Assembly (NCBI GenBank): GCA_021299695.1
Contig: JAJTEK010000023.1
Location: forward strand, 1-64,000
Reading direction: 5' to 3'
Origin: Pirellula sp.
GTDB taxonomy: Bacteria > Planctomycetota > Planctomycetia > Pirellulales > Pirellulaceae
Length of the DNA stretch: 64,000 bases
The notes beneath the pieces were generated by a model. The model saw only the letters and a list, made by a program, of their open reading frames with translations, made no database searches and was not told the origin of the DNA. The number at the start of each line of letters is the position of its first letter. Position 1 is the stretch's first letter. The translations under genes were made by a program, and so were the position numbers. Shown one piece after another: positions 18,057-26,923 of this stretch.

Positions 18057-18647
18057 CTAGAGTTTGCCTTCGATCGCCAATTGGTGGAAGAAGTGCTTGA
18101 CGTCCGCTTGATTCTTCAAAAGCCAATCGATCGATGGCTCGCAGTTCATCGCTTTGGCGATCGCTTTGGTGGTCGCTTCTCGGTTGGTTTGGAAAAGCAC
18201 CTCAGGATCGTATTTAGCCGTGACGATCGACGGATCGAGCCAGACCGAGACGATGATCCCCAAGTCATTGGCTTTGGCTTTGGGGATGTGTCCTTGGCGA
18301 ACCGCATCGAGCACACCGTTAGCGATGGCGGCTTGAACGGTCCCCATGAGGATATTGGTGTACTTTTCATTGTTGACGGTGACTTTGCTGACCATCACCG
18401 TTACGGGGCGAACCTGCACATCGCAGTTGAGGATCGCATAGATTTTTGAATGGCCTTTGGTCTGATTGCCGATCATATTGGCGATCGAATAACCGACGGG
18501 CCCATCGAGTTCACCGATGACCACTTCGGGTTCCGCGGCCGACCAAGCTTCGGTCGCTTCGACGAGGGCTTCGCCGGTCCTCATAACGATTCGTCCTTTG
18601 TTGGAGACGACGGTTTTCTTGGTCGCTGATTTCTTCTTCTTTGCCAT
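18057..18647 (-). CDS. Formaldehyde-activating enzyme (Fae) homologue, catalytic His not conserved
   Basis: This 196-residue protein has a Lys-rich start, then a Fae domain: 'MRTGEALVEATEAW', 'VGYSIANMIGNQTKGHSKIYAIL', 'PVTVMVSKVTVNNEKYTNILMGTVQAAIANGVLDAV', 'IPKAKANDLGIIVSVWLDP' and 'FQTNREATTKAIAKAM'. Fae condenses formaldehyde with tetrahydromethanopterin, and several planctomycetes carry that C1 pathway and Fae paralogues. Here the segment matching Fae '..VAHIDLIIG..' reads '..AAEPEVVIG..', so the expected active-site His is absent. The protein may be a binding or sensing paralogue. The gene stands alone; the symporter upstream is 54 bases away on the same strand. Confidence 0.82.
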   Translation of the reverse strand: MAKKKKSATKKTVVSNKGRIVMRTGEALVEATEAWSAAEPEVVIGELDGPVGYSIANMIGNQTKGHSKIYAILNCDVQVRPVTVMVSKVTVNNEKYTNILMGTVQAAIANGVLDAVRQGHIPKAKANDLGIIVSVWLDPSIVTAKYDPEVLFQTNREATTKAIAKAMNCEPSIDWLLKNQADVKHFFHQLAIEGKL

Positions 18648-18701
18648 GTTGGGTGCCTTTGGAGGATTATCTGTGTCTAAATGACGGTCGTATTAGATTT
18701 T

Positions 18702-20225
18702 TTAGTGGGAATGCTCGAGATCACTGTGGTGCGATGGCGCGACAGGCCTCAGTCCGATGTGATCCATAAGGATATGACATCGGTTGGCAATCCATTGCGG
18801 GGCGTAGGAGCCGAAAATCATCCCGAGGATAGCGAAACTTAGCGCTACCAATTGGGGCGGATAGGTTTCATGCAGACCGGCGACTCCAGGGAACGGTAAA
18901 CTGTCTGAAAACGTCACCAACGCCCAAGTGCTCACCCCTGCAAAGATCGAAAAAACTGCTCCTTGGGTCGTTGCACGTTTCCAATACAGGCCTGCGGCTA
19001 GCGGAACAAAGGCGCCCGCGAGGGTGATTTGATAAGCATTGGAAACCAGATCATAGATCGGGGTGCCCAGTGTAAAGATCGCATAGGTCAATACCAAGCA
19101 GGTGAAGATCAGGATCGTGATTCGCATGGCAAGCAACAGCTCTTTGTCTCGCATGTTGGGTTTGATGTGCCTGAGGATGTTTTCGACGAAACTCGTCGAA
19201 GGTGCCAATAGGGTGGCCGAGGAACAGGATTTGATCGCCGAAACCAAGGCACCGAAGAAGAGGATTTGAGCGAAGAAGGGCATGTGATCGAGGATCATCG
19301 TCGGGAGGACTTTTTGCGGATCGTTTGCGAGCAACTCCTTGGAATGCTCTGGCATTTTGATCAGTGCGGCTACGACGATGAACATTGGAACGAAAGCAAA
19401 AACCAGGTAGCACAGTCCTCCGATGACCGCCCCGTATTTCGCCGACCGCTCATCCTTGGCCGACATGACCCGTTGGAAGACATCTTGCTGGGGGATCGAG
19501 CCTAGCATCATGGTGATTGCAGCAGCGAGGAAAAAAGCCCAGTCTTTAACCGTCGGTGGGGGTAAGATTTTGAACCAGTCGCGTTTGCCCGCATAATCGA
19601 AAACCGTCGAAGCCCCACCGACCAATTCGGCCGAGTACCAAGCGATGTAGGATAGCCCCAAGACCAAAACGATCATTTGGATAAAGTCGGTCCAAGCCAC
19701 TGCGAGCATCCCACCCATCATGACGTAGATCAGGACTAGAACCGTGCCGATGATCATCCCCGTCGAATGGGCGATCGCGCCCCCTGAGAGGATGGTAAAC
19801 ACGAGTCCTAACGCTGTGACTTGAGCGGCCACCCAACCGAGATAGCTCAGGATGATCATCACCGAACAGAGAATTTCGACCGGTACACCATAGCGTTTCC
19901 TAAAAAAATCGCCGATCGTCAGAAGTTTCATTCGATACAAACGTATCGCGAAAAATAGCCCGACGAGCACCAGACACATCGAGGCCCCGAAGGGGTCTTC
20001 GACGACCGACTGGAGTCCCCCTTCGACGAACTTCGCAGGGATACCCATGACCGTCTCGGCACCGAACCAAGTAGCGAAGCTGGTGGTGATAACCATGTAC
20101 AGAGGTAGGCTATGGCCGGCGACGGCAAAGTCAGCGGTGTTCTTGACTTTGGTGCCGGCCCAAGCACCGATGGCCAGCGTGCCCAGTAGGTAGATGAATA
20201 CGAAGATCAATAGTTCGATGTTCAC
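18702..20225 (-). CDS. Sodium:solute symporter (SSS family)
   Basis: This 507-residue membrane protein has about 13 hydrophobic helices and SSS motifs such as 'FAVAGHSLPLYMVITTSFATWFGAETVMG' and 'GGMLAVAWTDFIQMIVLVLGL'. 'ALVSAIKSCSSATLLAPSTSFVENIL' carries the sodium-site serines/threonines. It should couple sodium entry to uptake of a small solute; the solute cannot be predicted. The start is GTG with AGGGAGA about 7 bases upstream. A perfect 15-base tandem duplication lies just upstream (20241-20270). Confidence 0.9.
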   Translation of the reverse strand: MNIELLIFVFIYLLGTLAIGAWAGTKVKNTADFAVAGHSLPLYMVITTSFATWFGAETVMGIPAKFVEGGLQSVVEDPFGASMCLVLVGLFFAIRLYRMKLLTIGDFFRKRYGVPVEILCSVMIILSYLGWVAAQVTALGLVFTILSGGAIAHSTGMIIGTVLVLIYVMMGGMLAVAWTDFIQMIVLVLGLSYIAWYSAELVGGASTVFDYAGKRDWFKILPPPTVKDWAFFLAAAITMMLGSIPQQDVFQRVMSAKDERSAKYGAVIGGLCYLVFAFVPMFIVVAALIKMPEHSKELLANDPQKVLPTMILDHMPFFAQILFFGALVSAIKSCSSATLLAPSTSFVENILRHIKPNMRDKELLLAMRITILIFTCLVLTYAIFTLGTPIYDLVSNAYQITLAGAFVPLAAGLYWKRATTQGAVFSIFAGVSTWALVTFSDSLPFPGVAGLHETYPPQLVALSFAILGMIFGSYAPQWIANRCHILMDHIGLRPVAPSHHSDLEHSH

Positions 20226-20240
20226 GGCGCATCTCCCTTG

Positions 20241-20270
20241 GGTATTGAGCTAACGGGTATTGAGCTAACG
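20241..20270. repeat. 15-base perfect tandem duplication upstream of the symporter gene
   Basis: The unit GGTATTGAGCTAACG occurs twice head to tail, 15 bases upstream of the GTG start of the symporter. It lies in the leader between that gene and the RNase E/G gene. It may be a replication-slippage product; a regulatory role is not shown. Confidence 0.8.
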
Positions 20271-20315
20271 ACTAGTACTTAGGCAACCATAGACTCGGTG
20301 GAACCATCGGCCCGA

Positions 20316-21956
20316 TCACTGCGAGAGGATGAACGGGACGGTGACGATTCCATTGTCTTTATCTCGGCAGTCGATTTCCAGAAATTCTGGAAACTGAGAA
20401 TCGCTTCCCAGGATCAAGATGGCTACGCCGGAGGATTCCTCGAGTTGGATCAGTTCGCGACGTTTGCGGTTGTTCAAGTACGCAGCGACGTTCTCATTGA
20501 CTCGGACGTTGATGCGTGCGACCCCTTGATGCTGGCTTGCCAACATCAAGATCCGGGTGACTTCGATCGCCATGCTTTCGGCGGTTTTGACCAACGCGCG
20601 TCCTCGGCAGCAAGGGCAATCTTCGTAGACGCTCCGTTTGAAGCTTGGTCGGATCCGCTGTCGCGTCATTTCGATCAAACCGAAAGGACTGGTTCGGAGA
20701 ATTTTGGTTCGGGCCCGATCGCGTTTCATCGCATCGCTCAAGGATTTCTCGACTTTGCGACGATGCGATTCTTTTCGCATATCGATGAAGTCGTTGACGA
20801 TCACGCCACCCAAATCGCGCAATCGGAGTTGTCTTGCGATTTCTTTGCTAGCGGCTAGGTTCAGGTGAAACGCGTTTTCTTCCGCGTTTTCATCACCGCC
20901 ACGGAAGTTACCGCTGTTGACATCGATCGCAACGAGAGCTTCGGTCGGGTCGATGACAATTGACCCGCCCCCCTTGAGCGGAACGACCCTTTGGTGGATC
21001 CGAGCGATCTCTTGCTCGAGCTTGTAGCGGTGGAAGAGGGGTTCTCGGCTATCGTACAACTCGATTCGGTCGGCGTACTTGGGCATGACCAATTCCATGA
21101 ACTCTTTGGCTCTTTGGAAGGCATCTGGAGAGTCGATCAGGATCGAGTCGATATCTTCGGTAAACGTATCTCGAATGGTCCGAATCATAATATCTGACTC
21201 TTCGTAGACATCGCAAGGTCCTGGCTGATTCTTGATCCGTTTGGCGAGCACTTTCCAGAGTCGCAGCAGATAAGCCACATCGCGATAGAGTTCTTTGCGG
21301 TTGCGTTCTTGTGCGGCCGTCCTGACGATGAACCCAACCCCTTTGGGGATGTTGATTTCATGCATTGTGGACTTGAGTTTTTTTCGCTCTGCTTCGTCTT
21401 CGATCTTGCGGCTGATTCCGACTCGTCCGAGCGATGGCATGAGGACAAGGTAACGACCGGGGATACTGACGTAGGTCGAGAGGGTTGGGCCTTTGGTGCC
21501 GATTCCCTCTTTGATGACCTGAACGACGACTTCGTCACCGCGTTTGAAGATTTCTTGAATGGGTGGCTTGAATCGTGGTCTGCCGCTTCGTAGTTTCCCG
21601 CCACGGGGATTTGGTCCACGGGAGCGTTGGGGTGGATCTTGGTCCCCACCTCCTTCTTCGTCATCGATCCCGAAATTCTTGCCGCTTAAAATATCCGCAG
21701 GATCGTAACCGGCTTGTCGAAAGTATTCCGGTTCGATGTCGCTGATGTGGAGGAATCCGTTGCGTCCGACTCCGAAATCGACGAAGGCGGCCTGGATACT
21801 CGGTTCGATATTGACGATTTTGCCTTTATAGATGTTCCCAACCCAGTTGTTCTGGCTGGTTCGTTCGGTGTAGAGTTCTTCAAGTATCCCGTCTTCCAAA
21901 AGCGCGATTCGGCACTCCTCGGCTTGCGAGACATTGATTAGCATTTCCTTCTTCAT
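20316..21956 (-). CDS. rng: Ribonuclease E/G family endoribonuclease
   Basis: This 546-residue protein starts with 'MKKEMLINVSQAEECRIALLEDG', followed by an S1 RNA-binding domain ('WVGNIYKGKIVNIEPSIQAAFVDFG', about 40-70). The S1 domain is interrupted by an acidic then Arg/Gly/Pro-rich insert (about 93-130). The DNase-I-like catalytic part has both metal-binding aspartates, in 'VAIDVNSGNF' and 'VIVNDFIDM'. The zinc-link follows as 'CPCCRGRAL'. RNase E/G cleaves single-stranded RNA in mRNA decay and rRNA/tRNA maturation. The long RNase E C-terminal scaffold is missing, so RNase G type is the better name. AAGGAAATGA lies before the start. Confidence 0.93.
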   Translation of the reverse strand: MKKEMLINVSQAEECRIALLEDGILEELYTERTSQNNWVGNIYKGKIVNIEPSIQAAFVDFGVGRNGFLHISDIEPEYFRQAGYDPADILSGKNFGIDDEEGGGDQDPPQRSRGPNPRGGKLRSGRPRFKPPIQEIFKRGDEVVVQVIKEGIGTKGPTLSTYVSIPGRYLVLMPSLGRVGISRKIEDEAERKKLKSTMHEINIPKGVGFIVRTAAQERNRKELYRDVAYLLRLWKVLAKRIKNQPGPCDVYEESDIMIRTIRDTFTEDIDSILIDSPDAFQRAKEFMELVMPKYADRIELYDSREPLFHRYKLEQEIARIHQRVVPLKGGGSIVIDPTEALVAIDVNSGNFRGGDENAEENAFHLNLAASKEIARQLRLRDLGGVIVNDFIDMRKESHRRKVEKSLSDAMKRDRARTKILRTSPFGLIEMTRQRIRPSFKRSVYEDCPCCRGRALVKTAESMAIEVTRILMLASQHQGVARINVRVNENVAAYLNNRKRRELIQLEESSGVAILILGSDSQFPEFLEIDCRDKDNGIVTVPFILSQ

Positions 21957-22002
21957 CGAGAATCATTTCCTTATAGCATTTAAATTGTTTCATTGGGATT
22001 GT

Positions 22003-23751
22003 TCATGCTTGGAGCACGATTTCGGGCACGAGCCCTGCGAGTTGGTTCATCAAGAAGGCTTCGACCTCGCGTGCAGTACCTAGTCTTAAAGCACGCCAAG
22101 CCATGGCTTCACATTGCCCGAGCGTCACGGATCGAATGGCCTTTTTGATCACCGGGATCGTCGACGGAGCCAAGCTCAGAGAACGGATTCCCATACCAAC
22201 TAAAAGTAGTGCGTGAGCGGGATTGTTACTCATTTCCCCGCAAACGCTCGTCGATTTGCCATGCTCCGATGTGATCTCTTGTGTTCGTTTGATCAATCTT
22301 AGCACAGCCGGATCGCACGCTTGGTAAAGGTCGGCAACCGAGACATTGCTTCGGTCGACGGCAAGCGTGTATTGCGTCAAGTCGTTGGTGCCGATACTTA
22401 CGAAGTCGATTTCTTCGATAAATCGGTCCAACATCAAAACAGCGGCTGGCACCTCGACCATCATGCCAACTCGGAGTGTCGAAGGGATTCGTATTCCTTC
22501 GCAAGTCAAATCATCGGCGACGCTGCGCAAAAGAAACTTCGCGCTGCGGAATTCATCCAACGTGGTGACCATCGGAAACATGATCCGACAGTTCCCTGCA
22601 CTTGCCGCTCTGAGAATGGCTCGCACCTGAACCCGAAACAGCGCTGGATTTCGCAAACTCAACCGGATGGACCTGAGTCCCAAAAAGGGATTGTTCTCGG
22701 GTTCCACCGGCCGTGTCATCCCCATCTTATCGGCACCTAGGTCCAGGGTGCGGATGACGACCGGGCGGCCCTGCATATCCCGCAAAACTTGCTGATACGC
22801 CAAAAAATGATCCTCTTCCGTAGGCTCCTTGTCATGCCCAAGGTAGAGAAATTCGGTTCGATATAAACCAACCCCATCGGCTCCGCGAGCCAAACACGCT
22901 TGGGTTTCGTTTGGAAATTCAACATTGGCCATCAACTCAACATGCACCCCGTCGGAAGTCACTGCGGGCAGGTCTTTGAGTTCCGAGAGCTCCGAGACGA
23001 TCGATTCGCGCGCGATCCGACGCTTGAGATACCTTTCGCGAGTCGGAGCGTCTGGAGAGACGAAGATCCGGCCCAGATGCCCATCGATGATCAACTCGTC
23101 GCCGGATCGAATGTTATGAAGAAAATTCCCGACCCCGACGACTGCCGGAATCTCCATCCCGCGGGCGACGATCGCCGTGTGACCTCCGGGCCCTCCGGCC
23201 TCGGTACATAGTGCCAAGACTTTTTCGGTGTCGAACGAAGCGGTCTCGCCAGGGGTCAGATCATGACTCACGACGATCGATCCGGGAGGGATTTCGGCAA
23301 AGGTCTGCGTGGGTTTGCCCGTCAGGGCTTCGAGCAAGGTACGTTCTACATCTCGAACATCGGCCGCTCTTTCTGCCAAAAACGACGAACTCGCTTTTCG
23401 AAAAGCTGCGGCGTATTTCGCAAAAACTTCGCTCACGGCATACTCGGCCGCGTAGAGATTGTCCCGGATCAAATGCTCCATTTCGGAGCGAACGTGAGGG
23501 TCGAGCAGAAGCTGCTGCTGGGCCGAGAAGATCCCGCCGAGATTTGCCCCCCAGCTATCGGTCGTCTCTTTACCACGAGCACCTAGGACCTCATGCGCCT
23601 TGGAAACCGCCTCGACGAGCCGCTGCCATTCGCGCTGCGCCTCGGGCCTGGAAACCAAACATCGGGCGATGCTGTAGCCCTCTCGGTCGAAAACAATCGC
23701 TTTGCCGATGGCTACGCCAGGGGATACTGCAATGCCTTGTAATTCAAGCAT
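22003..23751 (-). CDS. ptsI: PTS enzyme I (phosphoenolpyruvate-protein phosphotransferase)
   Basis: From the ATG at 23751 the protein has 582 residues (MLELQGIAVSPGVAIGKA), standard for EI; a TTG at 23784 would overlap the HPr gene. The phospho-histidine lies in 'GGPGGHTAIVARG'. The PEP-binding barrel shows 'GVGLYRTEFLYLG', 'RTLDLGADKM', 'FGTNDLTQY'-type sequence (here 'SIGTNDLTQYTLAVDR') and 'VCGEMSNNP'. It moves phosphate from PEP to HPr. There is no N-terminal GAF domain. The gene directly follows HPr and EIIA genes with no sugar permease nearby, which points to a regulatory PTS. Confidence 0.94.
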   Translation of the reverse strand: MLELQGIAVSPGVAIGKAIVFDREGYSIARCLVSRPEAQREWQRLVEAVSKAHEVLGARGKETTDSWGANLGGIFSAQQQLLLDPHVRSEMEHLIRDNLYAAEYAVSEVFAKYAAAFRKASSSFLAERAADVRDVERTLLEALTGKPTQTFAEIPPGSIVVSHDLTPGETASFDTEKVLALCTEAGGPGGHTAIVARGMEIPAVVGVGNFLHNIRSGDELIIDGHLGRIFVSPDAPTRERYLKRRIARESIVSELSELKDLPAVTSDGVHVELMANVEFPNETQACLARGADGVGLYRTEFLYLGHDKEPTEEDHFLAYQQVLRDMQGRPVVIRTLDLGADKMGMTRPVEPENNPFLGLRSIRLSLRNPALFRVQVRAILRAASAGNCRIMFPMVTTLDEFRSAKFLLRSVADDLTCEGIRIPSTLRVGMMVEVPAAVLMLDRFIEEIDFVSIGTNDLTQYTLAVDRSNVSVADLYQACDPAVLRLIKRTQEITSEHGKSTSVCGEMSNNPAHALLLVGMGIRSLSLAPSTIPVIKKAIRSVTLGQCEAMAWRALRLGTAREVEAFLMNQLAGLVPEIVLQA

Positions 23752-23758
23752 GCGCGCT

Positions 23759-24025
23759 TTATGGGTCGTCAAATTGTGAATCAAACAAACGCGAAATGGC
23801 CTCGATGGCCATCGGTGCGTCAGGGCCTTGGGCTCGCAAGGTCAACTCGGTACCCTGCGGTGCTCCTAATGTCAACAAACCGATCATCGAGCGACAATCC
23901 GCAATCTGGCCAGCCCGCTCGAGTTCGATCTGGCACTGGAAATTCGTCGCCGTACGAACCAGTTTGTCCGCCGGACGCATGTGCAGACCTTCTGGATTTT
24001 GGACCGTAACGACTCGGGTGATCAT
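23759..24025 (-). CDS. HPr-family phosphocarrier protein
   Basis: From the ATG at 24025, preceded by GGGGAAAT, this is an 88-residue HPr. The active-site His is in 'NPEGLHMRPADKLV' (His15 type). The serine region reads 'DCRSMIGLLTLGAPQGTELTL', a partial match to the HPr Ser46 site. A longer reading to 24130 lacks a sensible N-terminus. It relays phosphate from EI (next gene, 7 bases on) to the EIIA encoded just upstream. NPr-like regulatory function is inferred from the neighbours. Confidence 0.92.
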   Translation of the reverse strand: MITRVVTVQNPEGLHMRPADKLVRTATNFQCQIELERAGQIADCRSMIGLLTLGAPQGTELTLRAQGPDAPMAIEAISRLFDSQFDDP

Positions 24026-24045
24026 CAAATTTCCCCGGGGAATCC

Positions 24046-24522
24046 CTAGTTGCTGGCTTGGCTGCTGTCGGCTTCTTCGAGCAACTCCAAGATCCCCTCG
24101 ACGGTTGTCGACTGGCTCAAAACTCTGCAAAACTGCTCGTCTCGAAGCTGCCTCGAAATGTTCTCGAGAGCTCTGAGGTGATCTCCTGGTCGATCCGGGG
24201 GAGAGACCAACAGAAAAAACAAACTGGCTTTCTGTCCGTCGAGCGACTCGAAATCCAGACCCTGCGCACTGACACCCACGGTCCCGACTAGCTTCTTGAC
24301 ACTCGGATGCTTCGTGTGCGGAACGGCCACTCCTCGTCCAATTCCCGTGCTCCCGAGTTCCTCGCGACGCATGATCGCTTTGATGATGTCGTCTTTATCC
24401 TTCGCAAGAATCTCCTGAGCCTCGACCAACGATTGCACTAGCTCTGCAATCACCTCTTCCTTGGTCGTCGCAGCAAGGTCCGACTTGACCGCTTTCGGAG
24501 CTACAAATACAGAAAACTTCAT
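24046..24522 (-). CDS. ptsN: PTS EIIA domain protein (PtsN/fructose type)
   Basis: Starting at the ATG 24522 (MKFSVFVAPKAV) the protein has 158 residues, matching a stand-alone EIIA-Ntr/Fru domain. The phosphorylated His lies in 'GIGRGVAVPHTKHP', followed by 'VSAQGLDFESLDGQKASLFFLLVSPPDRPGDHLRAL', typical for EIIA-Ntr. No EIIB or EIIC is near. With HPr and EI downstream and hpf upstream, the order resembles proteobacterial hpf-ptsN loci, so a regulatory phosphorelay is likely. Confidence 0.9.
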   Translation of the reverse strand: MKFSVFVAPKAVKSDLAATTKEEVIAELVQSLVEAQEILAKDKDDIIKAIMRREELGSTGIGRGVAVPHTKHPSVKKLVGTVGVSAQGLDFESLDGQKASLFFLLVSPPDRPGDHLRALENISRQLRDEQFCRVLSQSTTVEGILELLEEADSSQASN

Positions 24523-24660
24523 AAATTGCTGATGCCTTTGTCGAAAACTTTCCTCAGCCCATTGACTTCGTGCTTGGGTCTTCAATCCACTGGACCATAT
24601 TTAAACCGGCACTGAAGAGGCTTGCCGGTTGAAACTAAGAACGCAAAGCAAGCAGGGCTT

Positions 24661-24981
24661 TTAGGTGTGATGCGCGTTGGGACCACCCTTGTGGTCCGTC
24701 ACACGCTCCTTGTGCTTGCGAATTTGTTGCTCGACCTTGTCCAGAGTCAAATCCAAAGCCGCGACGACCGAGGAGGACTCCGTGGCGGCTACAAAATCTG
24801 GAGCATGCTCAGCCGAAACGTTGATCTCGACACTCGGACGGTCGAGCTTCTCCAAATCGACCGTCACCTCAATGGCGTTGATCCGATCGAAAAAACGCCT
24901 AAGCTTCTCAACCTTCGAGGCGATGATCTGTTGATCTTCGCTCTGAAGATGGCCATGTCGGGTAGATATGTTGACTTGCAC
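24661..24981 (-). CDS. hpf: Ribosome hibernation promoting factor, GTG start
   Basis: A GTG at 24981 with GGAG about 8 bases upstream gives 106 residues starting 'MQVNISTRHGHLQSEDQQIIASKVEKL', which is how HPF/YfiA proteins begin. The ATG at 25128 would add an unrelated 49-residue leader and is rejected. The beta-alpha-beta core ('AIEVTVDLEKLDRPSVEINVSAEH', 'DLTLDKVEQQIRKHKER') is intact; there is no long C-terminal dimerisation domain, so it is the short form. It binds the 30S subunit and inactivates or dimerises idle ribosomes. It heads the hpf-ptsN-HPr-ptsI run. Confidence 0.93.
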   Translation of the reverse strand: MQVNISTRHGHLQSEDQQIIASKVEKLRRFFDRINAIEVTVDLEKLDRPSVEINVSAEHAPDFVAATESSSVVAALDLTLDKVEQQIRKHKERVTDHKGGPNAHHT

Positions 24982-25400
24982 TGCTGTACTCCTAGAACAA
25001 AGTTCCCCAGAGTGAATTTCCCTAGAGGAGAGGCTCCAGTACGCAACTCGCCAATCGGTGAATTTCGACCAAGCCTTTGAATCTAACACTCCAATTGTAA
25101 CCCGAAGCCCACGGCTCAGAAATCCCAATCCGGCCCTGTGGGCAGAGATTCACCGATTCGACTCCAGCGATTCTCATAAGTGGCAACCCATCCTTGAAAA
25201 CCAAGAAAGCGTCCCCACATGACGAATTAATCCGGGAAAATCGAATTTCCGTAGCAAACATGAAAAACCTCAAAGACAATTCTGGGTTTGGGGTATTCCA
25301 GTTCCTTCTGGTCTATACTTTCAGAACAATCGGCCGATCTGTCCAACGAACCAACCCCGCAACTTTCCTAGGCCCTTCAAATTCCCCCAGGATTAGAGCA
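24982..25400. other. Divergent intergenic region between hpf and the EF-hand gene
   Basis: About 420 bases separate the GTG of hpf from the ATG of the EF-hand protein. A plus-strand frame is open through part of it (from 25194), but it has no signal or recognisable domain before 25401. A TATACT hexamer at about 25314 could be a -10 element for the plus-strand gene; I see no convincing -35. No structured RNA was recognised. Confidence 0.45.
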
Positions 25401-26876
25401 ATGAGCTTTACTTATAAATACCTTGTCGCTCCTGTGGCTCTTGCCCTCCTGGGAGGCGTATCCCTGGATCGAATTGCCCTGGCCCAGCCCCCAGGAATGT
25501 CCTTCGGTGGCGGCGGACCGCCGATGATGATCATGGGTGGAGGATCCGATCGCGGCGGGGATCGGGGCCGTGGAGGTTTCAGCAGCGGGGGATTCAGCGG
25601 GGGATTCGGTGGTGGTGGATTTGATCCATCCAGCTTTATCTCCCGAATGGACACCAATGGAAACGGCTCGATCGATCCCGAGGAGGCCCAAGGCCCAGCG
25701 AGGTTCATGCTCGATCGGATGGCTAGGAACAACCCAAAAATCGACATTACCAAGCCTATCCCAATTTCGGTCATCACCGAGTCGTTCCAACAGATGCGAA
25801 GCGGGGGATCCTTCGGCGGGGGATCTTGGGGGGGCAGTCCTTGGGGTGGTGAAACCTCCGAGGAAAGCGTCGCGGGTACCCCGAGCGGCTCACTGGTTCC
25901 AGGCTTTGGCGTGAAAATCGATCGCGTCCCGGTCCCAGGCTTCGGCGCATCGGGCAAAACCCCACCGACGAAAGTCGAGGACCAAGACCTTCGCGACGCC
26001 GACGAACGCATGCGTCGCTACGACCGAAACAACGACGGGGGGATCGACGAATCCGAATACCGCGATACCCGATGGAACGAACAGATGTCCCAATGGGATT
26101 CGAACAAGGACGGGAAACTCACCCGAGAAGAAGTCGCCGTGCGCTATGCACGACGCCGTCTCCTGAACGCCAGCCAAGCCGCACCGGAGCAGTCTCGCAA
26201 CGGCTGGGAGGCTCGCAGCCGCGGAGAGGGCCGAGGTGACCCACAAGCCGCTGCCGCACAGGCCGGACGTACCGATGGAGACCAAAAAGTTGCTCACCCT
26301 TTCGAAAAACGAGCCAGTTTCCGAACCTTCGATAGCTCCGGAAATGCCCCCCGACCCTCCGGTATGCCCGAGTGGTTCGTCCGTGACGATACCAACCAGG
26401 ACAATCAAGTTTCCATGGGCGAGTTCGCTCGCAAATGGGACGCATCGACCCTCGAAGACTTCTACAAGTTCGATACCAATCAGGACGGTTTTATCACCGT
26501 TCAGGAATGCTTGGCCGCCGTCAAAAAAGGTTACCTCAAAGGCTCCGGAGGCTCCAGCAGCATCGCAGGCTCCGATGGATCGGCTAGCCCAGGTGCCACC
26601 GCCTCGAATCCAGCGGGCAGTGCCCCTGCCCCTGGTGCCGGTGCTGGTACTTCCGGAACCCAGGGCCCTAGCTCTGCGGTACCGATGACTGCTCCGATCG
26701 ACGAACGCATGAGAGTCTTCGCGAAACGAAGCATCGATCGAGCCGACAAAGATAAGAACGGATTTCTGACTCCCGACGAGTTCAAATCGACCCGAAGCTC
26801 TTTCGGAGATGTCGACAAGGATAAGAACGGCAAAATCGATCTGGACGAGTATGTCCAGTTCAGCAACTCGCGCTAA
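25401..26876 (+). CDS. Secreted multi-EF-hand protein (seven calcium-loop motifs)
   Basis: The ATG at 25401 (AGGATTAGA upstream) gives 491 residues with a signal peptide ending ALAQ near residue 29. A Gly-rich stretch covers residues 35-74. Seven 12-residue EF-hand-type loops can be read at about 84, 208, 233, 330, 358, 449 and 472, for example DTNGNGSIDPEE, DSNKDGKLTREE and DKDKNGKIDLDE. They form one single and three pairs, separated by Gly- or Ala/Pro-rich linkers. It probably binds calcium outside the cytoplasm. Such proteins are frequent in planctomycetes; the role is unknown. The hydrolase gene follows 47 bases downstream. Confidence 0.88.
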   Translation: MSFTYKYLVAPVALALLGGVSLDRIALAQPPGMSFGGGGPPMMIMGGGSDRGGDRGRGGFSSGGFSGGFGGGGFDPSSFISRMDTNGNGSIDPEEAQGPARFMLDRMARNNPKIDITKPIPISVITESFQQMRSGGSFGGGSWGGSPWGGETSEESVAGTPSGSLVPGFGVKIDRVPVPGFGASGKTPPTKVEDQDLRDADERMRRYDRNNDGGIDESEYRDTRWNEQMSQWDSNKDGKLTREEVAVRYARRRLLNASQAAPEQSRNGWEARSRGEGRGDPQAAAAQAGRTDGDQKVAHPFEKRASFRTFDSSGNAPRPSGMPEWFVRDDTNQDNQVSMGEFARKWDASTLEDFYKFDTNQDGFITVQECLAAVKKGYLKGSGGSSSIAGSDGSASPGATASNPAGSAPAPGAGAGTSGTQGPSSAVPMTAPIDERMRVFAKRSIDRADKDKNGFLTPDEFKSTRSSFGDVDKDKNGKIDLDEYVQFSNSR

Positions 26877-26923
26877 ACCAACCATCGCCCAATTCCAATC
26901 CAACTCGATCGTCTGTGCCGTCT

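Noticed and set aside
24984-25128. ATG start for hpf at 25128
   Set aside because: The GTG at 24981 has a good ribosome site and yields the standard HPF N-terminus; the extension is unrelated.
25194-25400. Longer N-terminus for the EF-hand protein
   Set aside because: A signal peptide with ribosome site starts at 25401; the 69 residues before it are not exported-like or conserved in type.
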